This document shows positions 15,598-23,658 of a stretch of 64,000 nt of DNA, piece after piece. This stretch comes from UBA940 sp031547885. GTDB lineage: Bacteria > Bacteroidota > Bacteroidia > Bacteroidales > Rikenellaceae. The notes under the pieces were generated by a model. The model worked only from the letters and a program-made list of their open reading frames with translations, did not search any database and was not told the DNA's origin. The position numbers were made by a program, and so were the translations under genes. Each line of letters starts with the position of its first letter. Position 1 is the stretch's first letter. The stretch lies in the NCBI GenBank assembly GCA_031547885.1, contig JAVBRO010000008.1, positions 1-64,000 on the forward strand. The letters run 5' to 3'.

Positions 15598-16427
15598 TCG
15601 CATGGTGGTCGGGCGGCGTGACCAGCGCCGTCGCCTGCAAACTCTGTCTGGAGTTATTCGGCCCCGACGAGGTGGAGATCATCGGTATCGACACCCGCAA
15701 CGAGGATGAGGACACCTACCGCTTCAAAGTAGACTGCGAGACGTGGTACGGCAAGCCGATCACGCTGATCACCAACCCGAAGTTTGGCAGCATCGAGGAG
15801 GTGTGGGTCAAATACCTCTCCCTGAACGTGGCCAATGGCGCGATCTGCTCCTCGCAGCTCAAATCGCGTGTGAGGCAAAAATGGCAACAGACCAACGATT
15901 ACACCTACCAGGCATTCGGGTTCGACATCGACGAGGGCAAACGGGCGCGGGCGATGGCGGCCAACCATCCGGACGCCAAGCCCATCTTCCCGCTGCTGAT
16001 GTACGGCCTCACAAAAAAGGAGTGCATAAAGATCGTTGAGGCCGCCGGGCTGCAAGTCCCCCGGATGTACCGCCTGGGCTTCCATAACAACAACTGCTTC
16101 TGCACGGGATGCGTTCAGGGCGGCATCGGTTATTGGCAGAAGATGGGCCGCGAGTTTCCGGACAAATTCGACCGGATGGCGGCGATGGAGCATCGGCTGA
16201 CCGATCTTAAGGGTAAGCCGGTAACGATGCTGCGCGACCGCAGCGCGGAAAGCTACTCACCCCTGTTCCTGAAGCCGCACCCTGCGTACCCGCATCTAAA
16301 AAATATTTCGATGGTGCAGGGACGGGAGGTTAAACCTCTGGTAGAGTGTAATGGTTTCTGCGGCATCGACGATCTGCTGCCCGTCAACCCGACACAGTAC
16401 GAATTGAATTTCGGCGGCGGCGATTAA
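15585..16427 (+). CDS. PP-loop enzyme of the PAPS reductase family
   Basis: The protein has 280 residues. The N-terminal WWSGGVTSAVA is a PP-loop for ATP or PAPS binding; EVEIIGIDTRNEDEDTY and YGKPITLITNPKFGS continue the adenine-nucleotide alpha-hydrolase fold. A cysteine cluster (NNNCFCTGCVQGG) and a later CNGFCGIDD could hold a metal or Fe-S centre. Phage members of this family are linked to DNA modification (DndC-like) or sulfur chemistry, but the substrate is unknown. It overlaps the methyltransferase by 13 bp, so DNA modification is the contextual guess. Confidence 0.75.
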   Translation: MRRVIAWWSGGVTSAVACKLCLELFGPDEVEIIGIDTRNEDEDTYRFKVDCETWYGKPITLITNPKFGSIEEVWVKYLSLNVANGAICSSQLKSRVRQKWQQTNDYTYQAFGFDIDEGKRARAMAANHPDAKPIFPLLMYGLTKKECIKIVEAAGLQVPRMYRLGFHNNNCFCTGCVQGGIGYWQKMGREFPDKFDRMAAMEHRLTDLKGKPVTMLRDRSAESYSPLFLKPHPAYPHLKNISMVQGREVKPLVECNGFCGIDDLLPVNPTQYELNFGGGD

Positions 16428-16511
16428 CTTTGCGTTCCGAAAAGCGGACAAATTCATGCGGGGAGGTCGATTTTTGTGGTGTTGGGTTTAGAATAAGTCC
16501 CGGATTCCGGT

Positions 16512-16519
16512 TATATTTG
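16512..16519 (+). promoter_or_regulatory. -7 promoter box for the structured leader
   Basis: TATATTTG matches TAnnTTTG. A weak TTTA lies about 20 bp upstream. Transcription would start near 16526, just before the first arm of the RNA structure. Confidence 0.55.
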
Positions 16520-16526
16520 CATTGAT

Positions 16527-16710
16527 ATTACGTTGCGAATTACGGCAAGAAAAATTTGGCGATTTTTAGTAAGCACGCAACAGCACGCACGAAAGCAGCG
16601 AAGACACGCCTCGTTAATGGGTGTGGCTTGGCTCGATGTGTGTTGTGGGTTTGCCAAAGCCTTCTTGCCGGTCGGGTATGCCGCCGCGCCCCTCTTAACG
16701 AGGCTTTTCG
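16527..16710 (+). ncRNA. Candidate structured RNA or 5' leader with pseudoknot pairing
   Basis: This 314-bp gap (16428-16741) has no credible gene. CGGCAAGAA (16543-16551) pairs with TTCTTGCCG (16662-16670); GGCTTGGC (16625-16632) pairs with GCCAAAGCC (16653-16661) inside it; GCCTCGTTAA (16608-16617) pairs with TTAACGAGGC (16695-16704), crossing the first helix. TTTT follows the last arm. It ends 38 bp before the next gene. Either a free RNA or a regulatory leader is possible. Confidence 0.45.
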
Positions 16711-16741
16711 CATCGGCGGCCGCCCATAAACACGCTGGCCT

Positions 16742-17119
16742 ATGAAAAAGATCAGTCAGAAAATCAATCTCGCCGGACGCTGGGAGGTGGTCTGTTTCTA
16801 CATCCGGCCCGACCGGCAGGCGGAAGGCACGCTTCAGGTGTTCGACGCCGGCAGCCGCATCTGGGAATTCCACCCCGACGGCCACCTCATTGAAACCGCC
16901 GCCGGCGGCGAGTCCCGGATGAGCTACTCATTCTCCCCGGAGAGCCGGACGCTGTATATCGACCGGCGGGACTTCGAGCCGGACGGTGCGCCCTGGACGC
17001 GGCGGGAGGAGGTCTTTCGCGCGACGCAGGGCGACGACGATATACGCCTTTACGACTTCGAGGATACGACCGGGGAGGAGTTCATATTCCGGCAGATCAT
17101 GCTGCGCCGCCCCATGTAA
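16742..17119 (+). CDS. Hypothetical lipocalin-like protein
   Basis: The protein has 125 residues without a signal peptide. Alternating strands (LAGRWEVVCFYIRPD, IWEFHPDGHLIET, RMSYSFSPESRTLYIDR, DIRLYDFEDT) resemble small lipocalin-like beta barrels. No specific family is certain. It sits between the structured leader and the portal promoter, so it may be a separately regulated accessory gene. Confidence 0.6.
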   Translation: MKKISQKINLAGRWEVVCFYIRPDRQAEGTLQVFDAGSRIWEFHPDGHLIETAAGGESRMSYSFSPESRTLYIDRRDFEPDGAPWTRREEVFRATQGDDDIRLYDFEDTTGEEFIFRQIMLRRPM

Positions 17120-17128
17120 TTCCCAAGT

Positions 17129-17173
17129 AGGGACATTGTCCCAGAAAACCACCATTCAATCTCATTAGGTTTG
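17129..17173 (+). promoter_or_regulatory. Candidate phage late promoter 2 (palindrome plus -7 box)
   Basis: GGGACATTGTCCC (17129-17141) is followed 24 bp later by TAGGTTTG (17166-17173), an exact TAnnTTTG match, 22 bp before the portal start. It would drive the head operon. Confidence 0.7.
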
Positions 17174-17195
17174 CCTTGCAATCAAGGCCAGCCCG

Positions 17196-18419
17196 ATGAG
17201 ATTTTTTGGTTTAGACATATCCGTTAGCCGACATTCCGAGCAACGGCTGATCTCCTCGGAGTTCGAGGGCGCGGTCAATAAGGCGCTCACGGCCGATATG
17301 GTCGCCGATAAAGCCAGCCGCCCGGTGATCACACAGGAGAGTTCCCTCTCGCTGACGGCGGTTTGGGCTTGTGTTCGCATCCTTTCCGAGACCGTCGGCA
17401 CGCTGCCCATCCACCTTTATCGCCGCACCGCCACCGGGCGCGAACGTCAGAGCGGCCACGCCGCCGGACGCATCCTCCAAACCCCGAACAGTTTCTCCAC
17501 CCGATTCGATTTGATGCACTTTCTGATGGTCTCCTGCACGCTGTGGGGGAACGGCTACGCACGCATCTACCGCGACAAACTCTACCGCCCGCTCCGGCTC
17601 AAATACTACCATCCGGCCCGCATCGAGCCGATCCTTTCGGACAAGGACGAGCTGTACTACCGGTTGGACTCCGGCGAAATCCTCCCCGCCGACGATATGA
17701 TCCACCTGAAGGGCCTGTCGACGGATGGCATCAAAGGCAAAAGCCCCATCGCCGTCCACCGTGACAACCTCATCCTTTCGGTGGCGGCGCAGCAGTACGG
17801 CGAGGCGTTCTTCAATCAGGGCGGCAATATGTCCGGGGTGTTCAAATACCCCTCGACCCTCAAGCCCGAAGCCTACGAGCGATTAAAGAAAGACCTGCTG
17901 GGGCAATCCATCGGGCTGCATAAGGCCCACCTCCCGCTGCTGCTGGAGGGCGGGATGACCTACGAGCGCATCTCGATCCCGCCGGAGGATGCGCAGTTCA
18001 TCGCCACGCGCAAGTTTCAGAAAACCGAGATCGCCACCATCTACGGCGTGCCGCCCCACATGATCGCCGATCTGGAGCGCTCCACGAACAACAACATCGA
18101 GCATCAGGCGATGGAGTTCGTGCGCTACTGCCTGATGCCGTATCTGGTGCGGCTGGAGGAGGAATTCAACCGCAAGCTGCTCCGGGGCGACGAGTTCGAC
18201 GAATATTACTACCTCTTCTCGCTCAACGGCCTGCTCAGGGGCGACGCCAAGACCCGCAGCGAGTTCTACAAGAACATGAATTTCGTAGGGGCTATGAGCG
18301 CCAACGAGATACGCAACCTCGAAGATATGAACGCCTACGACGGCGGGGACGAATATTTCGTCCAACTCAATATGCAGACAGTTAATCAAGCCATAAATGG
18401 AAACAAGAAAAATCAATAA
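17196..18419 (+). CDS. Portal protein, HK97 family
   Basis: The protein has 407 residues: SLTAVWACVRILSETVGTLPIHLYRR is the standard opening of HK97-type portals, followed by LMVSCTLWGNGYARIYR, DDMIHLKGLSTDGIKGKSPI, and KTEIATIYGVPPHMIADLE with NNNIEHQAMEFVRYCLMPY. It forms the dodecameric ring at the capsid vertex through which DNA passes. Length is normal. Its last codons overlap the protease gene by 23 bp. Confidence 0.95.
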   Translation: MRFFGLDISVSRHSEQRLISSEFEGAVNKALTADMVADKASRPVITQESSLSLTAVWACVRILSETVGTLPIHLYRRTATGRERQSGHAAGRILQTPNSFSTRFDLMHFLMVSCTLWGNGYARIYRDKLYRPLRLKYYHPARIEPILSDKDELYYRLDSGEILPADDMIHLKGLSTDGIKGKSPIAVHRDNLILSVAAQQYGEAFFNQGGNMSGVFKYPSTLKPEAYERLKKDLLGQSIGLHKAHLPLLLEGGMTYERISIPPEDAQFIATRKFQKTEIATIYGVPPHMIADLERSTNNNIEHQAMEFVRYCLMPYLVRLEEEFNRKLLRGDEFDEYYYLFSLNGLLRGDAKTRSEFYKNMNFVGAMSANEIRNLEDMNAYDGGDEYFVQLNMQTVNQAINGNKKNQ

Positions 18420-19122
18420 CGGAGAGATCGAGTTGCGCTGCCAGCTCTCCGACGTGCGCATCGAGCAGCGCGACGGCGAGTCCGGCGGCCGGACGGTCAC
18501 GGGCTACGCGGCCAAGTTCGACAAGTGGTCGGAGCCGATCTACGGCTGGTTCATCGAGCAGCTCCGCGCCGGAGCGTTCGACGAGTGCGACACCTCCGAC
18601 GCGATCATGTGCTTCAACCACAACGTGGACGACATCCTCGCCCGCACCGCCAGCAAGACGCTGACGCTCTCGGTGGACGGCATCGGCCTGCGCTTCTCGT
18701 TCGAGGCTCCGAACACCACCACCGGCAACAATATGGTGGAACTGCTCCGGCGAGGGGACATCAGCCAATGCTCGTTCCGCTTCGTGGTCGGCAAGGACGA
18801 GTGGCTTTACGCCGACGAGAAGAATGCGCTCAAGTACGACCAGCGCACGATCATCCAAGTGTCGAAGCTCTACGACGTAGCCCTTGTGGTCTATCCGGCC
18901 TACAAGGATACCGAAGCCTCGGTGCGCCATCTGGAAGAACGCAAGGCCGAGTACCTGCGCTCGCAGAAGCCACCTGTGCCGGAAGAGGGTGCGGAGGTTG
19001 AGGCTCCGGCTCCCGAAGAGCAGCCCGTCGGCGGGGAGCCGGAAGCGCCGCCTGCCGACAACGGCAGCGACTCGCGCCGTAGGCTGGCCGAGTGCATGGA
19101 AATGGAATCACGAACCAATTAA
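18397..19122 (+). CDS. Prohead protease, HK97 family (S78)
   Basis: The protein has 241 residues: VTGYAAKFDKWSEPI, FIEQLRAGAFDE, MCFNHNVDDILART with catalytic His75, and GDISQCSFRFVV with nucleophile Ser126. The proline- and glutamate-rich tail is expected to be cut off. It matures the capsid shell. The gene lies between portal and capsid, the standard order. Confidence 0.93.
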   Translation: METRKINNGEIELRCQLSDVRIEQRDGESGGRTVTGYAAKFDKWSEPIYGWFIEQLRAGAFDECDTSDAIMCFNHNVDDILARTASKTLTLSVDGIGLRFSFEAPNTTTGNNMVELLRRGDISQCSFRFVVGKDEWLYADEKNALKYDQRTIIQVSKLYDVALVVYPAYKDTEASVRHLEERKAEYLRSQKPPVPEEGAEVEAPAPEEQPVGGEPEAPPADNGSDSRRRLAECMEMESRTN

Positions 19123-19133
19123 ATAGCAAAGAA

Positions 19134-20327
19134 ATGGGAAAATTGAAAGAATTACGCGAGAAGCGGGCGACCGTGTTCGGGCAGATTGACGAGCTGCGCG
19201 AGGCGACCGAGGGCCGTGCTATGGATGCCGAAGAGCAGAAGAAGTGGGACGCGCTGAAGGCCGACTACGACGCGGCGGACAAACGGGTCAAGCAGGAGGA
19301 AGTTTATCAGGAGATGGAGCGCCGCCAGGCCGAGCAAGCTCACGAGCAACGGCAGAATGGCGAAGGCAAAGACGACGGCGCGGAGTACCGCAGCGCCTTT
19401 GTGGAGTACCTCTCCAAAGGCGAGAATGGCGTTTCGGCCGAGAACCGCCAGCTATTTGAATCCCGCGCCGGGATCACCGGATTGGCCGGAGGCGTGCTTG
19501 TACCTTCGTCGCTGGCCAACTCCATAGAGAAGGCGTTAAAAACCTTCGGCGGGATGCTGGAGGCCGGGTCGGTCTTTACCACCGCGACGGGCGGCGATCT
19601 GATCATGCCCACCGTGAACGACACCACGAGCCGGGCTACCGTCGTGGCCGAGTACCAGAAGTCGACACAGAAGGCCCCTGCCTTCGGTTCGGAGACGATG
19701 AAGGCGTACACCTACCGCACGCCCATCGTGCCTGTGTCGCTGGAACTGTTGCAGGACAGCAGCTTCGACCTCGAATCGCTGCTTTCGGAACTGTTAGCCG
19801 ACAGCTTCGGGCGCGGGATGAACGAGGATCTGACCGTCGGCAACGGCACGGGCAAACCCAAAGGCATCATCAATTGGGCGACCGCTTCGGACGCCGAGCC
19901 TGCGGCTACCGCCGTCAAGTTGGACGACATCATCGACCTCATTAAGAGCGTCGACTCGGCCTACGGCAAGACGGGCCGCTTCATGTTCAACCGCAACACC
20001 CTCTGGTCGCTCGTCAAGATCAAGGACACCACCGGCCGCTACATCTGGCAGGAGGGGGCGAAAGACGGCACGCCGCCCACGCTCTTCGGCAAGACATACG
20101 TCCTGAACGACGATATCCCCGACATCGGCGCGGGCAACGCCTCGATGCTCTTCGGCGACTTCAGCAAGTTCAAGATCCGCATGGTCAAAGATTTTCGGAT
20201 CATACGGCTGAACGAGTTGCTGGCCGAGTACCTCTCCATCGGCATCTTCGGCTTCGCCCGTCTGGACGGCCTGCTGCTCAACGCCGGCACGCACCCGATC
20301 AAGAAGATGGTTCACGCCACCTCGTAA
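19134..20327 (+). CDS. Major capsid protein, HK97 family
   Basis: An ATG at 19134 (MGKLKELREKRATVFGQID) starts a coiled-coil scaffold-like delta domain of ~100 residues. The HK97 shell follows: GGVLVPSSLANSIEKALK, TPIVPVSLELLQDSSFDLES, GNGTGKPKGIINW, and KMVHATS at the end. The long charged helix before the shell is probably removed by the protease encoded upstream. All parts are intact. Confidence 0.94.
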   Translation: MGKLKELREKRATVFGQIDELREATEGRAMDAEEQKKWDALKADYDAADKRVKQEEVYQEMERRQAEQAHEQRQNGEGKDDGAEYRSAFVEYLSKGENGVSAENRQLFESRAGITGLAGGVLVPSSLANSIEKALKTFGGMLEAGSVFTTATGGDLIMPTVNDTTSRATVVAEYQKSTQKAPAFGSETMKAYTYRTPIVPVSLELLQDSSFDLESLLSELLADSFGRGMNEDLTVGNGTGKPKGIINWATASDAEPAATAVKLDDIIDLIKSVDSAYGKTGRFMFNRNTLWSLVKIKDTTGRYIWQEGAKDGTPPTLFGKTYVLNDDIPDIGAGNASMLFGDFSKFKIRMVKDFRIIRLNELLAEYLSIGIFGFARLDGLLLNAGTHPIKKMVHATS

Positions 20328-20339
20328 TCCGCTGCGGGA

Positions 20340-20879
20340 ATGAAAACACTCGGAAAACGGAAGCTCCCGATCATGCTGGAACTGGCCCGGCAACATCTCC
20401 GACTCGGCGATGACACAAGCAACGATACGTTGGTGCTTGCCAAACTGGAGATGGCTGTCTCGGCGGCCGAGGATATGACGGGGCGGCTCATACGCAATCG
20501 CACGGTCGGTTTTCATGTGCTTTTACCGGCGGGTGACACGATACTGATGCCGATGCCCGCGCATACCGCGAGCGTGACGGAGCTTTCCGTTCCGGGTGTT
20601 AAAATACCGAAAGACAAATACACCCTGCTTCCCTCGGATTATGATCCGCGCCTTCTGATCGACCGTGAATACGAAGGACAGCGGGTGTACGTCAAAGCGG
20701 TGGTCGGCTACACAGCCACCAGCATTCCCGCCGGAATCAAGGCGGCTATACTGCTCTTGCTGGGTACGCTCTACGACAACGAGTCGGACGCCATCGTGGG
20801 CCGCTCGGTGTCGGAGTTATCGTTGACTGCTGAAAAACTCTTAGCGCCCTGGCGCGTCACCCCTTACGGCCATGTTTGA
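20340..20879 (+). CDS. Head-tail connector (gp6-like)
   Basis: The protein has 179 residues with the gp6 adaptor plan: ELARQHLRLGDDTSNDTLVLAKLEMAV (given in part), a mid TGRLIRNRTVGFH segment and a terminal IPAGIKAAILLLLGTLYDNESD helix. It docks under the portal. It sits 12 bp after the capsid gene and overlaps the next gene by 8 bp. Confidence 0.85.
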   Translation: MKTLGKRKLPIMLELARQHLRLGDDTSNDTLVLAKLEMAVSAAEDMTGRLIRNRTVGFHVLLPAGDTILMPMPAHTASVTELSVPGVKIPKDKYTLLPSDYDPRLLIDREYEGQRVYVKAVVGYTATSIPAGIKAAILLLLGTLYDNESDAIVGRSVSELSLTAEKLLAPWRVTPYGHV

Positions 20880-21189
20880 TACGCGCATCGAGATCATGGC
20901 GCTCTCTCAGGAGCGGGATGAGTACAACGAGCGGACGGAGGAGCTTGTCCCCATCGCCGTTTGCTTCGCCCAGCGCACGGAGAACGGCGGCCGCGAAAAT
21001 CTGTACGCCAGCCGGATCCTGCACGAGAACGAGGTGGCCTACACCATCCGTTGGCGGGCGGGCATCCGCGCCGGGCAATATGTCCGCGACGGGGAGCATA
21101 CGATGAAGATCACCTCCGTCCACGAGGAGGGCCGCCGGAAGTATTTACACCTCAAGGTAACGAAGAGCGATGCTGAAAGTCAAGGTTGA
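20872..21189 (+). CDS. Head closure / head-tail adaptor protein
   Basis: The protein has 105 residues: MFDTRIEIMALSQERDEYNE, ARQTENG-like middle, EVAYTIRWRAGIRAGQYVRDGEHTMKI (in part) follow the SPP1 gp16-type head-closure family, where a strand-rich barrel binds below the connector. Overlaps on both sides support translation in the head-tail operon. Confidence 0.82.
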   Translation: MFDTRIEIMALSQERDEYNERTEELVPIAVCFAQRTENGGRENLYASRILHENEVAYTIRWRAGIRAGQYVRDGEHTMKITSVHEEGRRKYLHLKVTKSDAESQG

Positions 21190-21691
21190 GGGCTACAAGG
21201 AGGCCAAACAGAGACTCGACGAACTGCCGAACAATATGCAGAAACGCATCCTGCTCACAGCGCTGCGCTCTTCGGCGCGTCCGGCGCTGGCCTCGGCCCG
21301 CAGCCACGTCCCCGTGAGGGGCGGCACGCTGAAAAAGCAACTGCGCGTGGTGCGGTACAAGGACCGTAACGGTTCTCCGACCGAAGTGGCGGTCGCCGTC
21401 AAGCCGGTGTTCGACAAGTCGAAAGGCGGCAAGGTCAACCAATACTACGGCAAGTTCATCCACGAGGGGACGGCCGATCCGCGCGTATCGCGAAAAGGCA
21501 AGATGCTGGTGTTCGAGAACGAGCAGGGCGAAAAGGTGTTCGTACGCAGCGTCAAGGGCATCAAGCCGACGCCTTACCTGGAGATGGCTTGGAGCGAAAG
21601 CGGCGAGCGGATCGTCACCCTCTTCGGCGACGAGCTGGCGGCAGCGGTCACCAAGTTCGTGGACAAAAACTTTAAACCGATCATCCGATGA
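21170..21691 (+). CDS. Neck / tail-attachment protein, HK97 gp10 family
   Basis: The protein has 173 residues: LKVKVEGYKEAKQRLDELP, ALRSSARPALASARSHVPVRGGTLKKQL and YGKFIHEGTADPR are characteristic of HK97 gp10. It joins tail to head. It overlaps its neighbours by 20 and 4 bp. Confidence 0.88.
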   Translation: MLKVKVEGYKEAKQRLDELPNNMQKRILLTALRSSARPALASARSHVPVRGGTLKKQLRVVRYKDRNGSPTEVAVAVKPVFDKSKGGKVNQYYGKFIHEGTADPRVSRKGKMLVFENEQGEKVFVRSVKGIKPTPYLEMAWSESGERIVTLFGDELAAAVTKFVDKNFKPIIR

Positions 21692-22047
21692 GGCCCGATT
21701 TCAAAAAAGAGCTGATCGCCAAGTTAGAGAAGGCCGCGCCGGAGCTGAAAAGCAAGGTGCAGGCAGGGGCGGTGGATGCCGAAACACCCGCGCCCTATGC
21801 CGCCTTCACCACGCCGGAAGAGACGCCGCTGCGCACGATCCACGGCATCGCGGGTATCCAGATTACCTTCGAGATCGCGGTGTTCCATACCAAACTCGCG
21901 GCCGTCGAGATACTCAAAGAGCGCGTGATCGCCACGCTGGATTTGGCCTCGCTCGCCGGACGGCGCTGCACTTACCGCTCGTCGGAATACGGCTTTTATG
22001 CCGACTACAACATACACGGATACACCATAACCTTCCGAATAACCTAA
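21688..22047 (+). CDS. Tail completion protein (DUF3168-like)
   Basis: The protein has 119 residues: ELIAKLEKAAPELKSKV, TPAPYAAFTTPEETPLRT, and ITFEIAVFHTKLAAVEILKERVI match the DUF3168 tail-terminator family of siphoviruses. It caps the tail tube at the head-proximal end. Start overlaps the preceding stop by 4 bp (ATGA). Confidence 0.82.
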   Translation: MRPDFKKELIAKLEKAAPELKSKVQAGAVDAETPAPYAAFTTPEETPLRTIHGIAGIQITFEIAVFHTKLAAVEILKERVIATLDLASLAGRRCTYRSSEYGFYADYNIHGYTITFRIT

Positions 22048-22059
22048 AAATTCAACGAT

Positions 22060-22482
22060 ATGCCGGAAAAGAAAGTAATCCAGGGCGAGGACATCATCGT
22101 TCTGGTCGACAACAAAACCACCCTCCACGCCACCACGCATAGCCTGAAGGTGGACCTGGAGATGAAGGAACTGCGTACCAAAGACACTAACGGCAAGGAG
22201 AAATCCCCCGGCGACGTGACGTGGTCGGTCGACGGCGACGGCCTCGTGGTGGTGGACGACGCCATCCAAAACAGCCACACCTCCGAGGACGTGCTGGCCA
22301 TCGTCCTCGACAAGAAGCTCGTCGACGTGATCATCAAGTCGCCCCTCACGGGCCTCACCAAACGCTACAAGGGCAAGGCGTACATCACCTCCTTCTCGCT
22401 CGGCGCACCCGCTGGCGACAACGCCACCTACAGCTATTCGCTCACCGGAAGCGGCAATCTCGCCCCCGAAGAAAATCCGTAG
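22060..22482 (+). CDS. Major tail (tube) protein
   Basis: The protein has 140 residues: VIQGEDIIVLVDNKTTLHATTHSLKV, the charged RTKDTNGKEKSPGDVTWS and late YKGKAYITSFSLGAPAGDNATYSYSLTGSG are typical of the phage tail-tube family of Bacteroidales siphoviruses. It polymerises around the tape measure. The order capsid, connector, completion, tube, chaperone is standard. Confidence 0.88.
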   Translation: MPEKKVIQGEDIIVLVDNKTTLHATTHSLKVDLEMKELRTKDTNGKEKSPGDVTWSVDGDGLVVVDDAIQNSHTSEDVLAIVLDKKLVDVIIKSPLTGLTKRYKGKAYITSFSLGAPAGDNATYSYSLTGSGNLAPEENP

Positions 22483-22485
22483 GCC

Positions 22486-22860
22486 ATGAAGGAGATCATA
22501 GTAAACGGCAAGGCGCTGCCCGTACACTTCGGGATGAAGGCGATCAACGAGTTCACCAAGCGCCAGGGGATGGACTTCGACCGGGCGGTCACCACCACAG
22601 AGCCGTTGGCCAACCTCGACTCCATCGTCGAACTGGCCGTCAGCGGGTTCAACGAGGGTGCGCGGCTGGCCGGACGTGAGGAACGCTACGGAGAGGACGA
22701 TGTGTGGGATATGTTCGACGCCGAGCCGAACCTCATCATCGATATCTCCGACGCCTTCATCGAGTGCGTCGAGCCGCTGGCCGACAAGTTGGGGGCGCTC
22801 TCAAAAAACGTGAAGCGCCCGGCGGGGAAACCGACCAAGCCGGGCAGCCGGAAGAGGTAA
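22486..22860 (+). CDS. Tail assembly chaperone, short form (G-like)
   Basis: The protein has 124 residues starting MKEIIVNGKALPVHFGMKAI, a typical small tail chaperone. It lies between tube and tape measure genes and contains a slippery heptamer near its end. The unshifted product stops after a basic tail (KRPAGKPTKPGSRKR). It should hold the tape measure soluble during tail assembly. Confidence 0.83.
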   Translation: MKEIIVNGKALPVHFGMKAINEFTKRQGMDFDRAVTTTEPLANLDSIVELAVSGFNEGARLAGREERYGEDDVWDMFDAEPNLIIDISDAFIECVEPLADKLGALSKNVKRPAGKPTKPGSRKR

Positions 22861-23186
22861 CCTACGAGCGCTGGCTGGCCATCGCCGTCGGGCAGATGGG
22901 AATGTCGCCGGAGGCATTCTACCGGATCACCCCCGCCGAGTTTATTTACGCTTGGTTCGGCTGGAGCGAGTTGGCACGCAGCCGGGACCAGCAGGCATGG
23001 GAGCGCGAGCGTTGGGCGGTATGGATCCTCACCACGATCCAGCTCGACCGCAAAGACCGCCTGCCGATGACGCAGATGTTCCCGCTGCCCTGGGAGACCC
23101 CGCCCGCACCGGATAGCGAAATGACGATGGACGAGCGCCGGGCGCGAGTCAAACAATTGCTAAACAAAACCGAAAATGAACTATAA
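22486..23186 (+). CDS. Tail assembly chaperone, -1 frameshift fusion (GT-like)
   Basis: A -1 shift on A AAA AAC at 22803-22809 joins the short form to a second frame that reads ...KKREAPGGETDQAG, then TYERWLAIAVGQMGMSPEAF and FIYAWFGWSELARS. The second part has no own convincing start and is an obvious chaperone T domain by position and content. The fusion is ~233 residues. A GC-rich hairpin lies 7 nt downstream of the heptamer. As in lambda G/GT, both forms are expected. Confidence 0.8.
22803..22845 (+). promoter_or_regulatory. Programmed -1 frameshift signal
   Basis: A AAA AAC lies in the correct phase of the upstream frame. After a 7-nt spacer, GCCCGGC (22817-22823) pairs perfectly with GCCGGGC (22839-22845). 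Heptamer, spacer and stem all match known -1 sites. Confidence 0.85.
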
Positions 23187-23658
23187 AATCCTATTGCTGG
23201 CCGTCCTTCTGCTTGCCGCGTGTTCTCCCCTGCGGCGCACACAACGCAATCAGAAGGCGGACAGCACCGCTACCGACCGCAGCGAAATCCGCAAGGCCGT
23301 GACCGACATCCTCCGGGAGTCGGGGACGTTCTCGCAGACCGTCGTCGAATTCTATCCCCCGCAGCCAGGGGCCGATGCTGTCCGGCCCGAACCTTCGGCC
23401 GAAACTCCTACGGTCCCCGCGACCCCGGCTCCGGCCGTCAAGCGGATCGTCCGCACCGACATCACGGCCAGCAAGGAACAGACCACCACCGTCGACAGCG
23501 TGGCCCGCAACGATATCGCCGTCCATGTGAAGTCCGACATCTCGGACAAGGTCGTCGAAAAGCCTCCTGCCGGCGTTTCGGCAATCAAATGGGTTGCTGT
23601 GGGCCTCGTGGCCCTTTTGCTTCTTTTTCTACTGATCAAATTCCGACGATTTTTATGA
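23176..23658 (+). CDS. Candidate unimolecular spanin (lipoprotein plus C-terminal membrane segment)
   Basis: The protein has 160 residues. A short signal peptide ends in the lipobox LLAAC with Cys16; residues ~20-135 form a soluble, proline-rich span; residues ~136-155 (WVAVGLVALLLLFLLI) are a strong membrane helix followed by KFRRFL. An outer-membrane lipid anchor plus an inner-membrane tail is the defining architecture of u-spanins, which fuse the two membranes at lysis. Location among tail genes is unusual, so a lysogenic conversion lipoprotein is the alternative. Confidence 0.55.
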   Translation: MNYKILLLAVLLLAACSPLRRTQRNQKADSTATDRSEIRKAVTDILRESGTFSQTVVEFYPPQPGADAVRPEPSAETPTVPATPAPAVKRIVRTDITASKEQTTTVDSVARNDIAVHVKSDISDKVVEKPPAGVSAIKWVAVGLVALLLLFLLIKFRRFL

